Origin: Serinus canaria
Taxonomy: Eukaryota > Chordata > Aves > Passeriformes > Fringillidae
Reading direction: 5' to 3'
Length of the DNA: 64,000 nucleotides
Assembly: GCF_022539315.1 (NCBI RefSeq)
Contig: NC_066313.1
Span: 10,481,764 to 10,545,763, forward strand
Positions 24,610-37,799 of this stretch are shown here, piece after piece. Each line of letters begins with the position of its first letter. Position 1 is the stretch's first letter. The notes under the pieces were generated by a model. It worked only from the letters and a program-made list of their open reading frames with translations, did no database searches and was not told where the DNA came from. The translations under genes were made by a program, and so were the position numbers.

Positions 24610-24960
24610 CCTTCCCGCGCAGGCGGCAGCATCGCGCCGTGCTGGAGGGACGCTCTGGAAGGCACCGAGGAGGCTCAACCCGCAGCAATTCTTTCATAAC
24701 CAAATTATGTAAGGCACCATTTAGGGGGAGCGGGGCTCCTGCTCCCGCCCAGCCCCCGGACGGCTCCCCCTCACCGGCAGCCCGTCCCTCGCCTCCCCCG
24801 CCGCCGGGAATGCCATTTCCCCAGCGCTCTGCGGGCACACACCTCCCGCCGGATGCACAGGGGAGCGCGGCGCCTCCGCTCCCTCCACAAACATCCCGGG
24901 GAAAAGATGCTTCTCCCAGCGGTGGCACCCATCACTGGGAAATCATCTTTTCTAGCCTGT
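24610..24960. promoter_or_regulatory. Internal CpG-rich block, possible alternative promoter
   Basis: About 350 bases of GC-rich DNA with some 25 CpG dinucleotides (counted by eye) stand out in CpG-poor intron, about 37 kb downstream of the main island. CpG density survives mainly where DNA stays unmethylated, so this suggests an active alternative promoter or regulatory element. A strong minus-strand donor (CTGCCG then gtgagg) lies inside it. A plus-strand donor (AAAGCCGG then gtaagg, near 24,975) also exists, so transcription could go either way. Confidence 0.5.
24775..24816 (-). CDS. Candidate alternative first coding exon, 14 codons
   Basis: On the minus strand an ATG at 24,816 lies in the context GGAAATGG (A or G at -3, G at +4). 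It reads exactly 14 codons, MAFPAAGEARDGLP, to a strong donor gtgagg, ending on a codon boundary. An exon of this kind in a CpG-rich block is the classic form of an alternative first exon giving a protein with a different N-terminus. The peptide is not recognised. The start of the exon is unknown. It could also be chance. Confidence 0.35.
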
Positions 24961-24999
24961 TCATGCTAAAGCCGGGTAAGGAGGAGGAGGGTCAGGAAG

Positions 25000-27640
25000 G
25001 TGCAGAGGCATCAGACATGTTTTATGAGAAGGAATTAAATAGTGACCACTTCTCGTCCTCACCTGTGATTTCCTTCCCAGTCAGCCCGAGCCAAGCAGGA
25101 GGCAGAGCAGAGAGCATTAACACGCGGCGGGCCTACCAAGAGTACCAAGAAAGGGGAACAAAAACAAATGTGACTGCTCATCATCCCACAGAGGGACACG
25201 GAGGCAGAGATAACCTCTAGGAAAGGCCCTAGGAACACATGGTTACTCCATGAAATCACAAGTTTACCCAGCGGATTTAGCAGCTTTATCCAAGCACAGC
25301 TATGGGCACATTGAAGGGATGGGGGCTTCCTTCGAAGTGTATTTGCACACAGAATCGCCAACTGCACCTCCAGTAAAATTCTGCCAAGTAGGAGAAAGCT
25401 TAGTTAGAAAGCAACAGGGATCCCCAAATCTGAATGAGGAGAGAAAGGCATCACTGCATTCCCCCATCTGTTTCAGTGGTGGTGTGTTAATGGCCGGATG
25501 AAACTCTCCATTTCTACAAGGGAAAACAAAATAAATACAAATGGGTTTAAATAACCTCAGTGTGAGCTCGCATCACACTTCAGAACTATCTTCCACTGTT
25601 CCTAGGATATCCACCGGGCAAGTCCTTGAGGAGAAAAGGAAGCAGTCACTCGCACCAGCAGAGGGTGTTGTGATTCTTCTCTGCTTGAGCACGAAAGGCT
25701 TCGTTCAGTCTGGTTTTGTACAGTAATTTTCTAGGCACTACAGTCTGTTACAGGGTAACAAAACGCATCCAAGTTTACTGAAGAAGGACACAGCTTTGGC
25801 AGTTATGTCACAACTGCTATAACACTACCCTTCACCTACCACTGAAATAGATTCACTCCCTCACTCCCAAGAACCACAGCTCTCCTCACTAAACACCCTC
25901 CTGGTTAAAAGGCTTTAACAATTTTAAGCACTAGTTTCCAGTAGCATCAGCGACAGTGCCTTCTGCATCAGCAGAGGAGGAGCTGGCACCATACAGATGC
26001 TTTTCCACAGGCCTAAGGTTTCCAAGGCATTTGTTACACCTGGACAGAAGGCCATGGTGTTCCCACAGCACCTGGATTACTCAGAGGCCCTCCCATCTCT
26101 GCTGTGCAGCCCCAGGGAAGCAGGAACCTGGGGGTGGCACACACCCCAGGTGCCTTCTCCGACCCATCACAGACCCTGAAAACGCAGACTGACCAGACTG
26201 ACGTGGGGATTCACTGCACAGAGGTGTTCTTTCTGCAGCCTTTCAGTGACAGAATGCCATACAGGCAGCCAACTGTGGGTTTGTTTTTTGTGGTTTTTTT
26301 TAAAGAAAAAGTTTAGCCACTTAGTCCGTAACACAATATTGCAGTGCTGCATTCTGTGCTGTGCTTCCTAGAAAACTTCCCAGTTCACCCCAATTACCAG
26401 GAAGAGGTTTTGGAAGAAAGCAGTAGAAGCAGCTCCCATGTTACATATTAGCCTAGTAGAAAACACTAAAATGAATTTTCATGGTATGGCCGTGCAATAT
26501 CCCTGATTTCTTAAGCTTCTCCAATGTGTAACAAGGCAAAAATATATAATGGATTTTCCAAACACCAAGTGTTGTGAAAACCCCCAAAACAAAAACAAAG
26601 AACTCCTATTGCAGTGTTCCAGCTGAGCAGAGTCACTCAAAGACGCAACAAAAGCTTTCAAGCCACACGGTCCATGCTGCCAAGTATGGGACACGTTGTG
26701 TGGCCCTGCCAAAACTAGAAGCCAAAAGCCAAAAATACAAATTAGCAGCTTTCTTCCAGGGCCACAACAGTTCAGTAACAACTTCCAAATCAGGCTGTCC
26801 CTGGGAGGTTCAGACAGAAGCAGTGAGTGCAGTTACAGAGCACACCCACCCACCCAAACCACAGCCATGGTGACAATGTCACATCTGTGGAGCTGGACAG
26901 TCACTCACTTTACCCTTCCCATGACAGTGGTCTTTGTAGCTACAATTTCTCATGCCTGGAAGCTGCAGAGAGTAAGGCTGTTCCCTGCCTGCTCCTACCA
27001 CAGGGATACTCACAGGAGTACACACAAGCTCTATCCATACAGGACAGGACGAGCATTTTACAGACCACCCAAATACAGGCTGCCCACTCAATCTTAATTC
27101 TGCCATTTTCTAGCTGTTGATTCTGAGTACACAACATTATTACTTTTTAAACCTAAGACTTCTTTTGCACACAGTGTACCCCAGTGCAGCAGAAAAAAAG
27201 AAGGGACAAAGGTAGCAGAAGTTAATATAATGTATCCTCTTTCCAGTCAGACACCATTATTAAACAAAAAATATCTGCTAAGGATGCTACTGACAAAACC
27301 ATTCTCTTGGAATCATACATCCCATAAGCATTTGCAGAAACAGTTGAAAAATCATGTTGTGACTGACCACATCTCCCAACACTTCTGGCCTAACTTCCAA
27401 CCAGCATCCAAAGAAGCCCTTGGTCTACCAGAAAAATGAAAATTAATCCTTCTATAAAACATTAGGTAGATCTACTTTGTAAGAAGCTTTATCAGTAGTG
27501 TATTAGTTTTAAGTGGGCTCAATATAGCTGGCCTTCTTATACTAGTATGCAATACTATATAAAATAAATTAATATTGTAATTACTACCTGACAGTTACAG
27601 GTAAGGCCAAGAAGTACTGAATAATGTATATTAAAGTCAT
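25000..27640. other. Intron-like, no gene seen
   Basis: Mixed composition with mildly GC-richer parts near 25,950-26,200 and 26,800-27,050. Overlapping plus-strand open frames of about 100 to 130 codons at 26,574-27,120 show no domain and share the interval with minus-strand frames, so I treat them as chance. A strong minus-strand donor CACAG then gtgagg lies near 25,065 but without a suitable exon. Confidence 0.55.
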
Positions 27641-27684
27641 CAAATCCTGTGATCCTTTCCATATTCTCCATATGGAAAGCATCT

Positions 27685-28040
27685 ACAGGAGGGCCACAAG
27701 GATGGTCAAGGTGAGGGGAAGCCACACAGGGACTGGCTGAGTGCACTTGATCTGTTCAGCCTGGAGGAGACTGAGGGGAGACCTCATTGTGGTGCTCAGC
27801 ATCCTCACAAGAAGAAGAGGAGAGGCAGACACTGATCTTGTCCCTCTGGTGACCAGCAACAGGACCTGAGGGAATGGCCTGAAGTTGTTACTGTGTCAGG
27901 GGAGGTTTAGGTTGGATGTTAGGAAAAGGTTTTTCACCCAGAGAGTGGCTGGGCACTGGAACAGGTTCCCCAGGGCAGTGGTCACAGCACCAAACCCGAG
28001 AGAGGTCAAGAAGCTTTTGGACAACACTCCCAGGCACACA
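27685..28040 (+). mobile_element. CR1 LINE fragment, first of a pair
   Basis: The plus strand matches the 3' part of avian CR1: GTTCAGCCTGGAGGAGACTG, GGGGAGACCTCATTGTGG, GGATGTTAGGAAAAGG and CACTGGAACAGGTTCCCCAG occur in the expected order. It stops inside the normal 3' end, after a CCAGGCACACA-like segment, where a second CR1 begins, so its tail is missing. The copy is 5'-truncated and lacks a reverse transcriptase frame. It is antisense to the inferred host gene. Confidence 0.9.
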
Positions 28041-28553
28041 CAGAGCTGCATCCAGCTCTGGGCTCCCAGCACAGCAAGGACAGGGACCTGCTGGAGCCAG
28101 GCCAGGGAAGGCCACCAAGGTGATCAGAGGGATGGAACAGCTCTCCTGTGCGGAAAGGCTGAGAGAACTGGGATTGTTCAGCCTGGAACAGAGGAGGCTT
28201 TGGAGTGACCTAATTGTGGCCTTTCAGAGCCTGAAGGGAGCTCACAGGAAAGATGGAGAGAGACTATTTACAAGGGTCTGAAGTCACAGGACAAGGGGGA
28301 ATGCCTTCAAACTGACAGAAAACACATTAAAACAAAATATTAGGAAGAAATTCTTTACTGTTGCGGATGGTGAGGCACTGGAACAGATTTCCCTGAGAAG
28401 TTCTGGATACCACATCCCTAGATTGTTCAAAGCCAGACTGGATGGGGCTCTGAGCAACCTGGTCTAGTAGAAGGTGTCCCTGGCTCATGGCAAGGGGTTG
28501 GAATGAGATGATCTTTGTGGTCCCTTCCAGCCCAGGCCATTCCATGATCCTGC
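28041..28553 (+). mobile_element. CR1 LINE fragment, second of a pair
   Basis: This is a longer 5'-truncated CR1 on the plus strand. It contains GGAACAGCTCTCCTGTG, TTGTTCAGCCTGGAACAG, ATTAGGAAGAAATTCTTTAC, GAGCAACCTGGTCTAGTAG and a terminal CCATTCCATGATCCTGC like the (ATTCTATGR) end of CR1. It abuts the truncated copy to its left, suggesting insertion into or next to that copy. It differs from the first copy at its 3' end, so the two belong to different CR1 subfamilies. No coding capacity remains. Confidence 0.93.
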
Positions 28554-28559
28554 AGTACA

Positions 28560-31500
28560 AATGAAATAACTTTTTCTGCTGAGATCTCAACTAGCACCCA
28601 GGCATCTTCCACACTTGCTGGTAAAGCCCAGTGTTTAATTTAGGTCTCACACTGAGTCTCAAATTCTCACTGCAGCAACCTTCTGCAGATGTTTTGTCAA
28701 AACCAGTAACTCCCAAACCTGGCACACCTTTTCAAAGAGTGGATCTCAAAGAAATAAGGCTGATGATCCACCCAGATAGCACCATTCACTTTTGGGGGGC
28801 TCATTTCCTGCTTCAGTCATCTCAGATATTAACTTAGGGACATCATCAACACTTCATACTACATACACTCACAAATACATTTTATTCTAATATTTAACTT
28901 GTGTCCTGATTGTGAATTACATGAGCATTTGCAGAAGAATAAGGACTGTATCAGTGTTTGAGACTGTATTTTGCTGAATCAGGACCCTGAACTTTAATGC
29001 AGGTTTTTCTCATTGCTGTGCCAGTTTATTTTATTCAGTACAAAGCCACCAACAACCTTTGAGTTCCTTTGCTCAAGGTCATTTTTAACATTCACAAGCA
29101 CAGCTTTTTGGCTGTCTGCAGAGCACAGATTTTTTTTTAAAGTGGATTTCAGAGCAAAGTGATGTCTGGAAACATCTTTAAATAGTGAAAAAACACCCTT
29201 TAAAGTTGTCTTAATCAGTTGCCTGTTAATAATTCTACTTGGCTACCTTTAATACCACAGGTTCTAATTTCGTCTCCATTTTTGCACCCACCCATATCTG
29301 GAAGGTATAAACATGATATAAAATCAGTTTCAACTCCTGCAATCTCAACGTCTAAGCTACACCTCCCACTCTTAGCCTTTGAAGGCATCCAGTACACAGT
29401 CAGGTCCTTGAGCTCCTTCCCCTGTTCTGCCAGACACAACATTTTCTAAATTTGCACTTAAAAGGGGACAAGGGTGGGGAGCTACCTACATTCAACAATA
29501 ATTTGCACTATTTAAAAAAAAATCCAGAAGTTTGTTTATGTTATGCTTTATAGAGTTAAACACAATTCCTATTCCTCAGTCATCTTCTTTCATCACCCCA
29601 ACTAACCTCCTTAAGCTTCTATATCACTTCCTCCTTCTTATAATTAAGGATGTGGGATTGAAGGGGGTAATATAAGGAAGCACTTATTTTATTTACACTT
29701 CTGATTGTGCTGTATTAAATATTATTAGTATTTTATCAGCACCTGACTGATAAAGAAACATCACAAGCCTAGGAAACGAAGACAACAGTATGTTTTGGGT
29801 TTTTTTGTGTTTTTAACATATATATCAGTCTCTGCATCATCATTGAAACACTACATTGCCCAAGTTCACCTTCAAATACTCTTGTTTAAATACTCGTTGT
29901 TTTGTCTGTGCAAATCTCAGTACAAAGTAAGAAGCAGCATACTGATTACAGAAAATACAGCTAGCCATGAAAATTGAAAAGATGGAAGTGTCTGGCAGGC
30001 AGGCATATTTTGTATACACTGTACTTCCACATGTGTGCATCTGCCTTAGGCATGCACACTTCATCCTGGTACTCCACTGAGAGGAGAAGCTGAGAACCAG
30101 AGAAGCCCCAAAGAAGAGCGAATTACACTTGTAGGGTTCCAGCAGTGATCAAACTGTAATACTGTTTCCATGTGTCCAGCAAAATAGCTGAAGCCAACAG
30201 CAGTCAGCAGCGATTCCTGGTTAAGTGTATTTATGTACTCAGCTGCCAACAGCACTTCCTTCTCCAAAACAGGCTTCATTAATTCCTAGGTCGGGCAGTG
30301 GCTCAGACTGCCTGGCACTCCAGCTAGCGAGGGTGTCAGAACCCCACCCACCACAAGTGTTCTCTTGCTATTTTGTTATTTCACTTTACAACAGTCTCAA
30401 TTTAGAACTACAGATGTTTTGTATTACACTCAAGCCAGAGATTCCCACTTTACTGCACACATCTAAATTTGCAACCTATTAGGCTCTCTTTTGTTTTAGC
30501 CTTAGAAATCCAAATGGTTACGAATCTCTAATACCTCTGTAAGATCCAGACCTCTTGACTACTTCTTAACATAGAACACAAAAGTGGTATCAAATCTCAC
30601 ATTAAAGTTAATAGAAACTTAAGTAGAGGAAAGTGAGATTTATCCTGTTCCTAGTCAAGCCATAAGCTTAAGTAAGGACCACTTCTACATTTACTTAAAA
30701 ACCAATAGTTTTAAAATGTGTTACAATAGAAATAGCAAGAAAGTTGCTAGGCAATTATCCTGAACTGCTCTCCTCCCTTTCTCAGATGGATCCTTTTAGA
30801 AACAAAGCCTCTGATCTGTCTTGTAGCAAACATAACCCCTCGGCCCAAACACAATGCCTCTATAAAACAAATTACACAACAGCTCCATACTCTCACCAAT
30901 TTTTCCCAACTACAGCAGGTCTTGCCAAACTACTGGCTTAGGAAAGCAGAGAGCACACAAATTGTTCTGCTTTTTCAGAAGAGGCATTAGGTTTCTATTT
31001 AGTGCATACCACAAAAATTAAGTACAGTTTCTCAAGGTGTGCAATGGTTCATTCAAGTTTGTCTAATTCTTAATATTTTGCCAATAGTACAGTTGTTACC
31101 ACCACCGCCCCTAGGCTGGCTGATTTAAAGAATCAGAAATATGATGCTTTCACAACTTTCTTAAATACACCCAAAGATTTCAAAACATTTACAAAACCCC
31201 TGTCACTTTTCAATTATTTTCATTTACGGATGACTAACACTATGTCTGTGCCAAACACAGACAGAAAACCCATTCTTCAAGAGACATGAATCTACATAAA
31301 AACACAGATTTGCCAAATTAAAATACTGGGAGAACAACTATTTACCTCAAACAAAAACAAAAAGCAACTTAAAATTAATTTGTCAGCTTTCCAAACTTTC
31401 ATGAACATCACAAAAATGGTTTGAGTTATTAGCAATGCACATAATGCATATAATCATAAAAAACAGCATTATTCCATTGTTTCATCTTTCCTAATGTACC

Positions 31501-34500
31501 AGGAAAAAACCATGGATAAGCAGAAATGCAGCATTGGGAGAAGGCAAACTGAGCACTAATTTGAAAAAGATTAAGAGGGAATGTTACTACTTCAAATTTA
31601 ACTTACATAAGTTGTAGAACAGTTGTATAGATAAATATCAAACATCCTCCTAGAGGCTGTCTTAACTTTCTGTGGTTGGTGGATCAGCCACAATAGGGAG
31701 AGAATTGACAAAACTCTAAGCCTTTCCTCCTTGCTATGTTTGTGTGGTGGTACTAACAAACATCAAACAAAGCTTCAATAACAAATTACTGTCCACAGAA
31801 AAAATGAAAGGACCCAGTTCATTTGCTCACAAGAGCAAAATAAACATTATAGTACTCTCCAAAAGCATGACCAACAAAAACAACTGTACATACAGTTCCC
31901 CAACACAGATGGCTCTATGTTGTATAGCCCCACATCACTCAAAGGATCTCCCATGCTCATGAGGCAGCCTTCTCCCCTCATCTGTCACACTGACAATTGG
32001 CATCCAAAGAACAGAAAAGAAATGTATATGGGAAGAACCTCATGGAAAATGTCCTTCCCTTAATTCTCTTATGTATGAAGTCCACAGCAGGAACATTTTG
32101 GCAGTGGAATATTCATGCTCACTACCACCTGACATCAAGGTTCATTTCTCTGTGAAAGAGTCTCCAAAGGATAATAAAGTAAAAGCCTGAACACTTGCAA
32201 GAAGCATGTAATAATGCAGAGAAGCAGTAAAGAGCCCTAAGCAAAGGGAATAAATAGATAATCATGGAAAAGAAACTACTAAGATCTTTCAAAAGCCTGC
32301 TACTTAAGAACACAGGAAGAGCCTGGTTTTCCAACACAATAAACATCAAGATCTAATGTCTACCTTTCAAGGCAAGCTGGAGTCATAGAAATTCATACAA
32401 ACCTTTTTTTCTGCAATCCAAACTGGAATGCCCGAGCTGCAGCCTGCTGCCCAGATCCAATCCACTGCAACAACTCATCTGGCCAGCTGCCCACTCCTTA
32501 CTGTCCTCCCCAATGGCTAATTAGATATAGGAAGGAAGCAGGCAAGGGCTGGGGGAATTACCCTCCCATCTGATTTCCCACTGCTATGCTTCACAAGGGC
32601 CTGCAGCCTCTGCTCTATCAAAAAACAGGGTGGAAATTACCACGGGTGGTGATGGTGCTCATCTAACTCCACATGCCTGTTAATAAATATGAATTTTGCT
32701 CCATGTCTGCTAGCACTACCAGCCCTGTGTCAGCACAACTGTGTGTTGCTCACATGTTTCTGTGACAACACACCATGCACACACCCTACCCCAGTTATCC
32801 ACACCTCTACACACACCATCACCTGCAGTCCTGACCCTCTGCCAGCAGTGCAGCTCCCTGGGAAAGCTGGACACTCCAGCTTTAGCTCTCCAAACCAACA
32901 GGTTTTACACCAATCCAGCCAAGAAATATCTTGAATTGGGGTGAGCTTCTTCCAGAACAGGCCCAGTTCATGGAGGAAGGCCCTCCATGCTCGCTGAGTA
33001 ACATTTAGTTCTAAGTTGAGAGTGACTGCTAGCTGCCACAACTCCATCAGGGCATGCATACTAATGCTCTTGGACTGCTGCCATATCATCCATATATGCT
33101 TTATTACTGCTCATCCCCTTAATGTGCAAGACATTTATCTTTGATTCTTTCAAAATGAGAAAAAAAAAAAATCCCAATACTGTAGAACTGATTTTAGTGC
33201 TGTTCAGACCATTTAAACTGGGTCACTGCAAGCTCTTCAAGCAGATGGTTTTTTGTCACCACATACAAGTAGGAGCACCAAGTTATTTCTGCCATATTAA
33301 CAAACTTTTCTGGATTGCAAGGGGTGGAATTCCTAAACAATGATCAGGTAAGCCTCTAGCCACAGTTTTTCCATTTGTCAGCAGAAAGTTTAAACACTAA
33401 AAATGCAGAAAAAGCAGGTTAATCACGTGAATCAACCTATCAGCCTCAACAGTAGTCAGTCATGGGCAGCAGGGATGACGGGTGATGGGACAAACACAAA
33501 ACTTGCAAACTTGAGTCCACAAATTCAAAGGCAGATTAATGACCATGACTGACAGAAGAATAAGTAGATCTCAGAGACACCAACCAACCATCCTCGGAAA
33601 TATGAATCTCTTCCCATTCCTTAGGTACACAGTGAGATCAAGGAATGCAGCTGAGAAACAGCATCATGTCAACAGCAATGCAAGCCCATTGATATGTGTT
33701 CTTTGGAACAAAGGTACTAGACTAGAATATATTACTTGAAAGTAGTGAAACCCTTCGCCAGTATGGTTTTATTTCAAAGATAAATTGTATTAAATGTCCT
33801 GCAAAAACATGACCTGTCCTAGAAACCTGAGAATTAGTGGTATGGAAAAAGAAGAAAATTAGTAAAACCACCAGAGTTGAAAGGCATACTTCAATTAACT
33901 TGACCAATTCATAAAAATTTACCAATCCACATAAAAACAGGACTTGCTATTTTTTCATAAAGATAAAGAACCTTTTCTGCTCCTGCTCCCTCCATGACCA
34001 GTTTCTTGCCTAAAAATGTATAGCACAAAACATCCTCACAATCCCTTTTAAAAAAATTTTGGTGTTTAACAAGCAATGATTAAAACTTGCTGAACTCAAT
34101 AATGTCCCTGCAAAAGATTTTACCCCTTTAGTCACATGTAAGACATCTTAACTCTAGTTCAGTGGATGTAAACAAAAACACTGAGACAGTCTTCTACTCT
34201 GAAAACAAGATTCATTTAAGAAAGAAAGTGTTCTTGGCAGTTGTTCCCCTTGAGAAGGAAGCTATGCCAGATGGTGAAGCTGCTTCCCATGGAGGCTGGC
34301 AGGTAAGAGGCGAGTCTTGGGATCTGCTGGTCCCCCCAGAGCAGCCACTAGTACAGCTGAGCACCTGGGCTACTCCTTTCTCTCATAAGAGCCAAAGAGA
34401 ACAGCAGAAACCAAACTGAAGAGTTACAGTTCTCCATCAAGTTTTGTCTCACATAACAAAACTTTTGCAATAGGCACACATTGTTGCAAAACCCCCAAAG

Positions 34501-37280
34501 AAACTTTGCAATGCCCAACTTGTCTTTTTGTCACCAAATTTTTACTACTTTTTTCTTCCACGAGTTAATGGAAAAAACTTACTCTAGGAAAAGGTAATAG
34601 GGGAATAGGAGTATATTTTAAATAATCCACACTAAATCTTAAAAAAAGTGGATGGATACAGATGTTGAGGGCAAACAGGAAAAATTATTAGTTCTCCTTT
34701 AAGGTCTAAAGAAGGATGAAATATCAACAAAAGACACAAAAAGGTGATAGTGACCTCAGATGTTTGTAATGAAGAGGTTAAAGGATCCAGATTGATTTCT
34801 CATCAAAAAAGAAGAGATTCTGAAACAACAGATTTTCAAAGCACTGATTGAAAACACATTAAACAGATCAGTGCTGCACAAGTACCAAATGCTAAGGGTG
34901 GCAGAATGAATTACTGCAGATGGTGGCTGAAACAAAACACTTTTACGAGTTCAAGGAAAACCAGAATTAGTTTCTAAGTTAATAATGGAACAGCAGCTTC
35001 AAATACAGTCACTTTGCTTTTTGTTCACACAAGCTAAATCTTATTATTACATGCCATCATTTTAGTGCACCTTCTAGGTCTTTAATACTGTACACCATTC
35101 ACCTTTTTTAATAAAGTAGGTTGTACATCCATTTCATTAGGATGTAACAGTGCTTAATCTCAAGTAGGAAACACTGACACCATACCAAATGTGCAGCACT
35201 CATACATGGATCAGACTGGCATTCCAAAAAATCGCATTTTATATGGATTCAGGCCACCCCAGACCTCAGATATGAGTGAAAGGCATTCTGCAAAGGATGA
35301 GCCCTGGTACTACAGCTCCCCCAAGCTGAATCCCAAATTCCAGCCAAGGCTGACGTCCTTCCCACCTCATTTTCCCTCCCTGTGTTACACAAGAGGAATC
35401 ATTACACAGTCCAAGGCTGTGCAACTATTTCAGCATTAATCTGTGCCTGCAAGACAACATGAACACAGACATCCAGAGCTATGCTGAGCCTGGGCATTGT
35501 CAGAAGTTTGTCCTAAACTCTCAAAACATTTGATGTTGCTTCTATCATTTTCAAGACCTGACTGAAGAGTAAAGCTCGTTGAATATGCCATGAAAGAGAC
35601 ACGGAAGATATACAGCAAAGTAAACACTGCTTAGGGATAAGGCATAAATAAAGAAAAAAAAATTTTAAAAAGAAACAAGAAACATATCAAAAAGTACCCA
35701 ACCTAGATTTAAAAGGAAAAAAGGATTCAGAAAAAAAAAAAAAAAAAAGAAACCAACCCAGACAAAAAACATTAAGAGAGTACATCATCCCAAACAAACA
35801 AAATGAGCAATAATACAATGAAAAGCAAAGAGATTAAGAACAAAAAAAGTGCATCAGATTTAAGCCAGATATTTTTGGTCAGCCATGTTACATTATTCCC
35901 TACATTTCCATCAACATGCATGCACTCACCCAAAATCTTAATCCACATCAGCCTGGTTTTGCTACTCAGCCCCAGATGCCATCCTCTCCTTCCCAGAACT
36001 GAGAGATTTGTCAGGGTTTGGTTATACAGCCTGCCTCATCACCCTGTGCACTTTTTAGATCAACAGAGACACCTTCTCTCTGACCCCCCCCAACCTCCCC
36101 AGCAGCATCTTCTTCAAGCCCTTCAAAGACAGTGCCTGGGTCGCTCAGAGCCCCAGCACAAGAGCAATTCCTCAATGGCTGAAGGTCAGAAAACACACAT
36201 GAGGACAGGGGGAAGACTTGTAGAGGGCTGGGGAGCACAAAATAGGAAAAAATATTGGAAGAATAAAAGGAAGGAAAATAAGAAAGTGATATTTTCAAAT
36301 ATTGTCAATTAGGGGAAAAAAATGAGAACCATCTCTTGAAAAATATAACTTTAGGCTTTCAAAAAGGTGAAGAATCAGCCTTACTAGTCAATTAGCTATA
36401 GCTTTGCTGGGTATGAATTCAGCTGCTACTATTGCCTGAGCTTTCTCCGCCCCCCGCCCTCCCCCCAATCACTGTTTCATTGTGAAAGAATTTAATTATT
36501 ATTTTCATTACCAGATGCATACATTATAAAATGAGCCTGCACAGAGACAATGAGCACTTTATGAAATAGGTGTAATAATGAGAATGATATGTTTACATTT
36601 TTTCTGCAATAAAAATGAAGACATTCTCAACTAGGCTACTTTTTAAAATATACTTGAATAAAATAATTCATAATAGCCATAACACTAAATGTGACACTCC
36701 TCCTTTTCTTAAAAAAGGATTAGTCCAGTGCCTTAAATTTTAATACAACTTAAAATCAAATTAAACCAGGGGTTTTATTAACTTCTCTATTAAAACCTTC
36801 CACAAGAATTTAACTAAAGTTAAATTCTACTATTGAACTAATTCTAAATTGTACTATTCTCAATGATAGAATAGTAAAGCTTTTCTGTTTTGTTCTTTAA
36901 AAAAATTTAAAAAAAAAAATCTCTTCCAGAGACATAAAGTATACTACATACCCAAGGAAAGACTACTGCAGCCACCATATAAAATGCTGATATTCCATAT
37001 AAACCAACAAAAAATTCAAGAAAAAAAAAAAACCAGAGTTTTCAAATTAAATAGACACATGTGTATATTTATTTGGGAGTTCTCAAACTCTTAAACATAA
37101 ACAAAAATCTCAAAGCCATGAAGCAATAAAAACACATTTGTATGTATATAATAGAAACAACACAATGGTAACATCTTACTTATAGTCCAAAACTACTGAC
37201 TTAGTAACAGCAAAACCTGAGTTCTCGTGCTTTATGTGACCCTATTCAACAACACAGGACAACACTGTGATTTCACCCAG
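28560..37280. other. Long intron stretch, no gene seen
   Basis: This is 8.7 kb of AT-rich non-coding DNA. It contains an A18 run at 35,731-35,748 and several shorter A-runs. A minus-strand block near 35,935-36,005 has a fair acceptor and a gtgagt donor, but its only open frame is short and unremarkable. No repeat family is recognised. Confidence 0.6.
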
Positions 37281-37289
37281 GAGCCAAGT

Positions 37290-37750
37290 TCATTAAATCA
37301 TGTGCTGCCCACGGCCCACCAAGCACACACAGGGTGATTTACAGGCAAGCCCCAGGGCTGTCACCAGCACAGACCCTGCTCTCAGTGACAGTGTCCCCGT
37401 GGAGCTCACCTGTCACACCCGCACACGCTCACCTGTAAATCAGTCACTGCTACGGGGGACACCTCAGCAGCCACTGCTCCCAGCTCTTGGAAGTTTCCCC
37501 CTGCTGGGAAACTTCCCAGAGCTGGAGGCACTGCCCAGGTGCACTCAGGTCTCACCAGGACTGTGCCTCCAGAGCTGGGATCCACCCCTGGTGTCCATGG
37601 GCACCGACACCACAGGAGCAAGGAGTCACCACGGGCTGGCTCCTGCTGCCCGGGCAAAGACGGCACAAGGGCCATGCCCTTGCAATGCCTCAGCATGAAT
37701 TGCTGGCCCTACCTGGGCAGACCTCTGGAGGCCCTGGAATGCCAACCTCC
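37290..37750. other. GC-rich intronic patch
   Basis: About 450 bases are markedly GC-richer than their surroundings but not CpG-dense. Because of this, open frames of around 80 to 130 codons run on both strands; none has a domain. Two minus-strand donor-like CACAG/GACAG then gtgagc sites occur near 37,410 and 37,428 without matching exons. The patch contains the hairpin at 37,480-37,525. Confidence 0.6.
37480..37525. repeat. 20-bp inverted repeat, 6-base loop
   Basis: The left arm 37,480-37,499 (CCAGCTCTTGGAAGTTTCCC) pairs with 37,506-37,525 (GGGAAACTTCCCAGAGCTGG) around a six-base loop, with a single T/G mismatch that is a wobble pair in RNA. It is long for chance. It may be a template-switch product or a small hairpin element. 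Confidence 0.9.
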
Positions 37751-37799
37751 ATTTTGGAGAGGTGTTGAGTCTTTACTCAAGTAGGATGGAGGGCATTTG

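Noticed and set aside
24639..25220. 193-codon plus-strand frame
   Set aside because: It is open mainly because its first half is the CpG-rich block. A plus-strand donor lies inside it, and the composition is Pro/Ser/Gly without a domain.
26574..27120. Overlapping plus-strand frames near 100-133 codons
   Set aside because: Three frames are open over the same bases, which points to chance or composition; no homology is recognised.
37300..37784. Open frames of 80-130 codons on both strands
   Set aside because: They arise from local GC richness. Translations carry no domain and the patch contains a perfect-looking hairpin.
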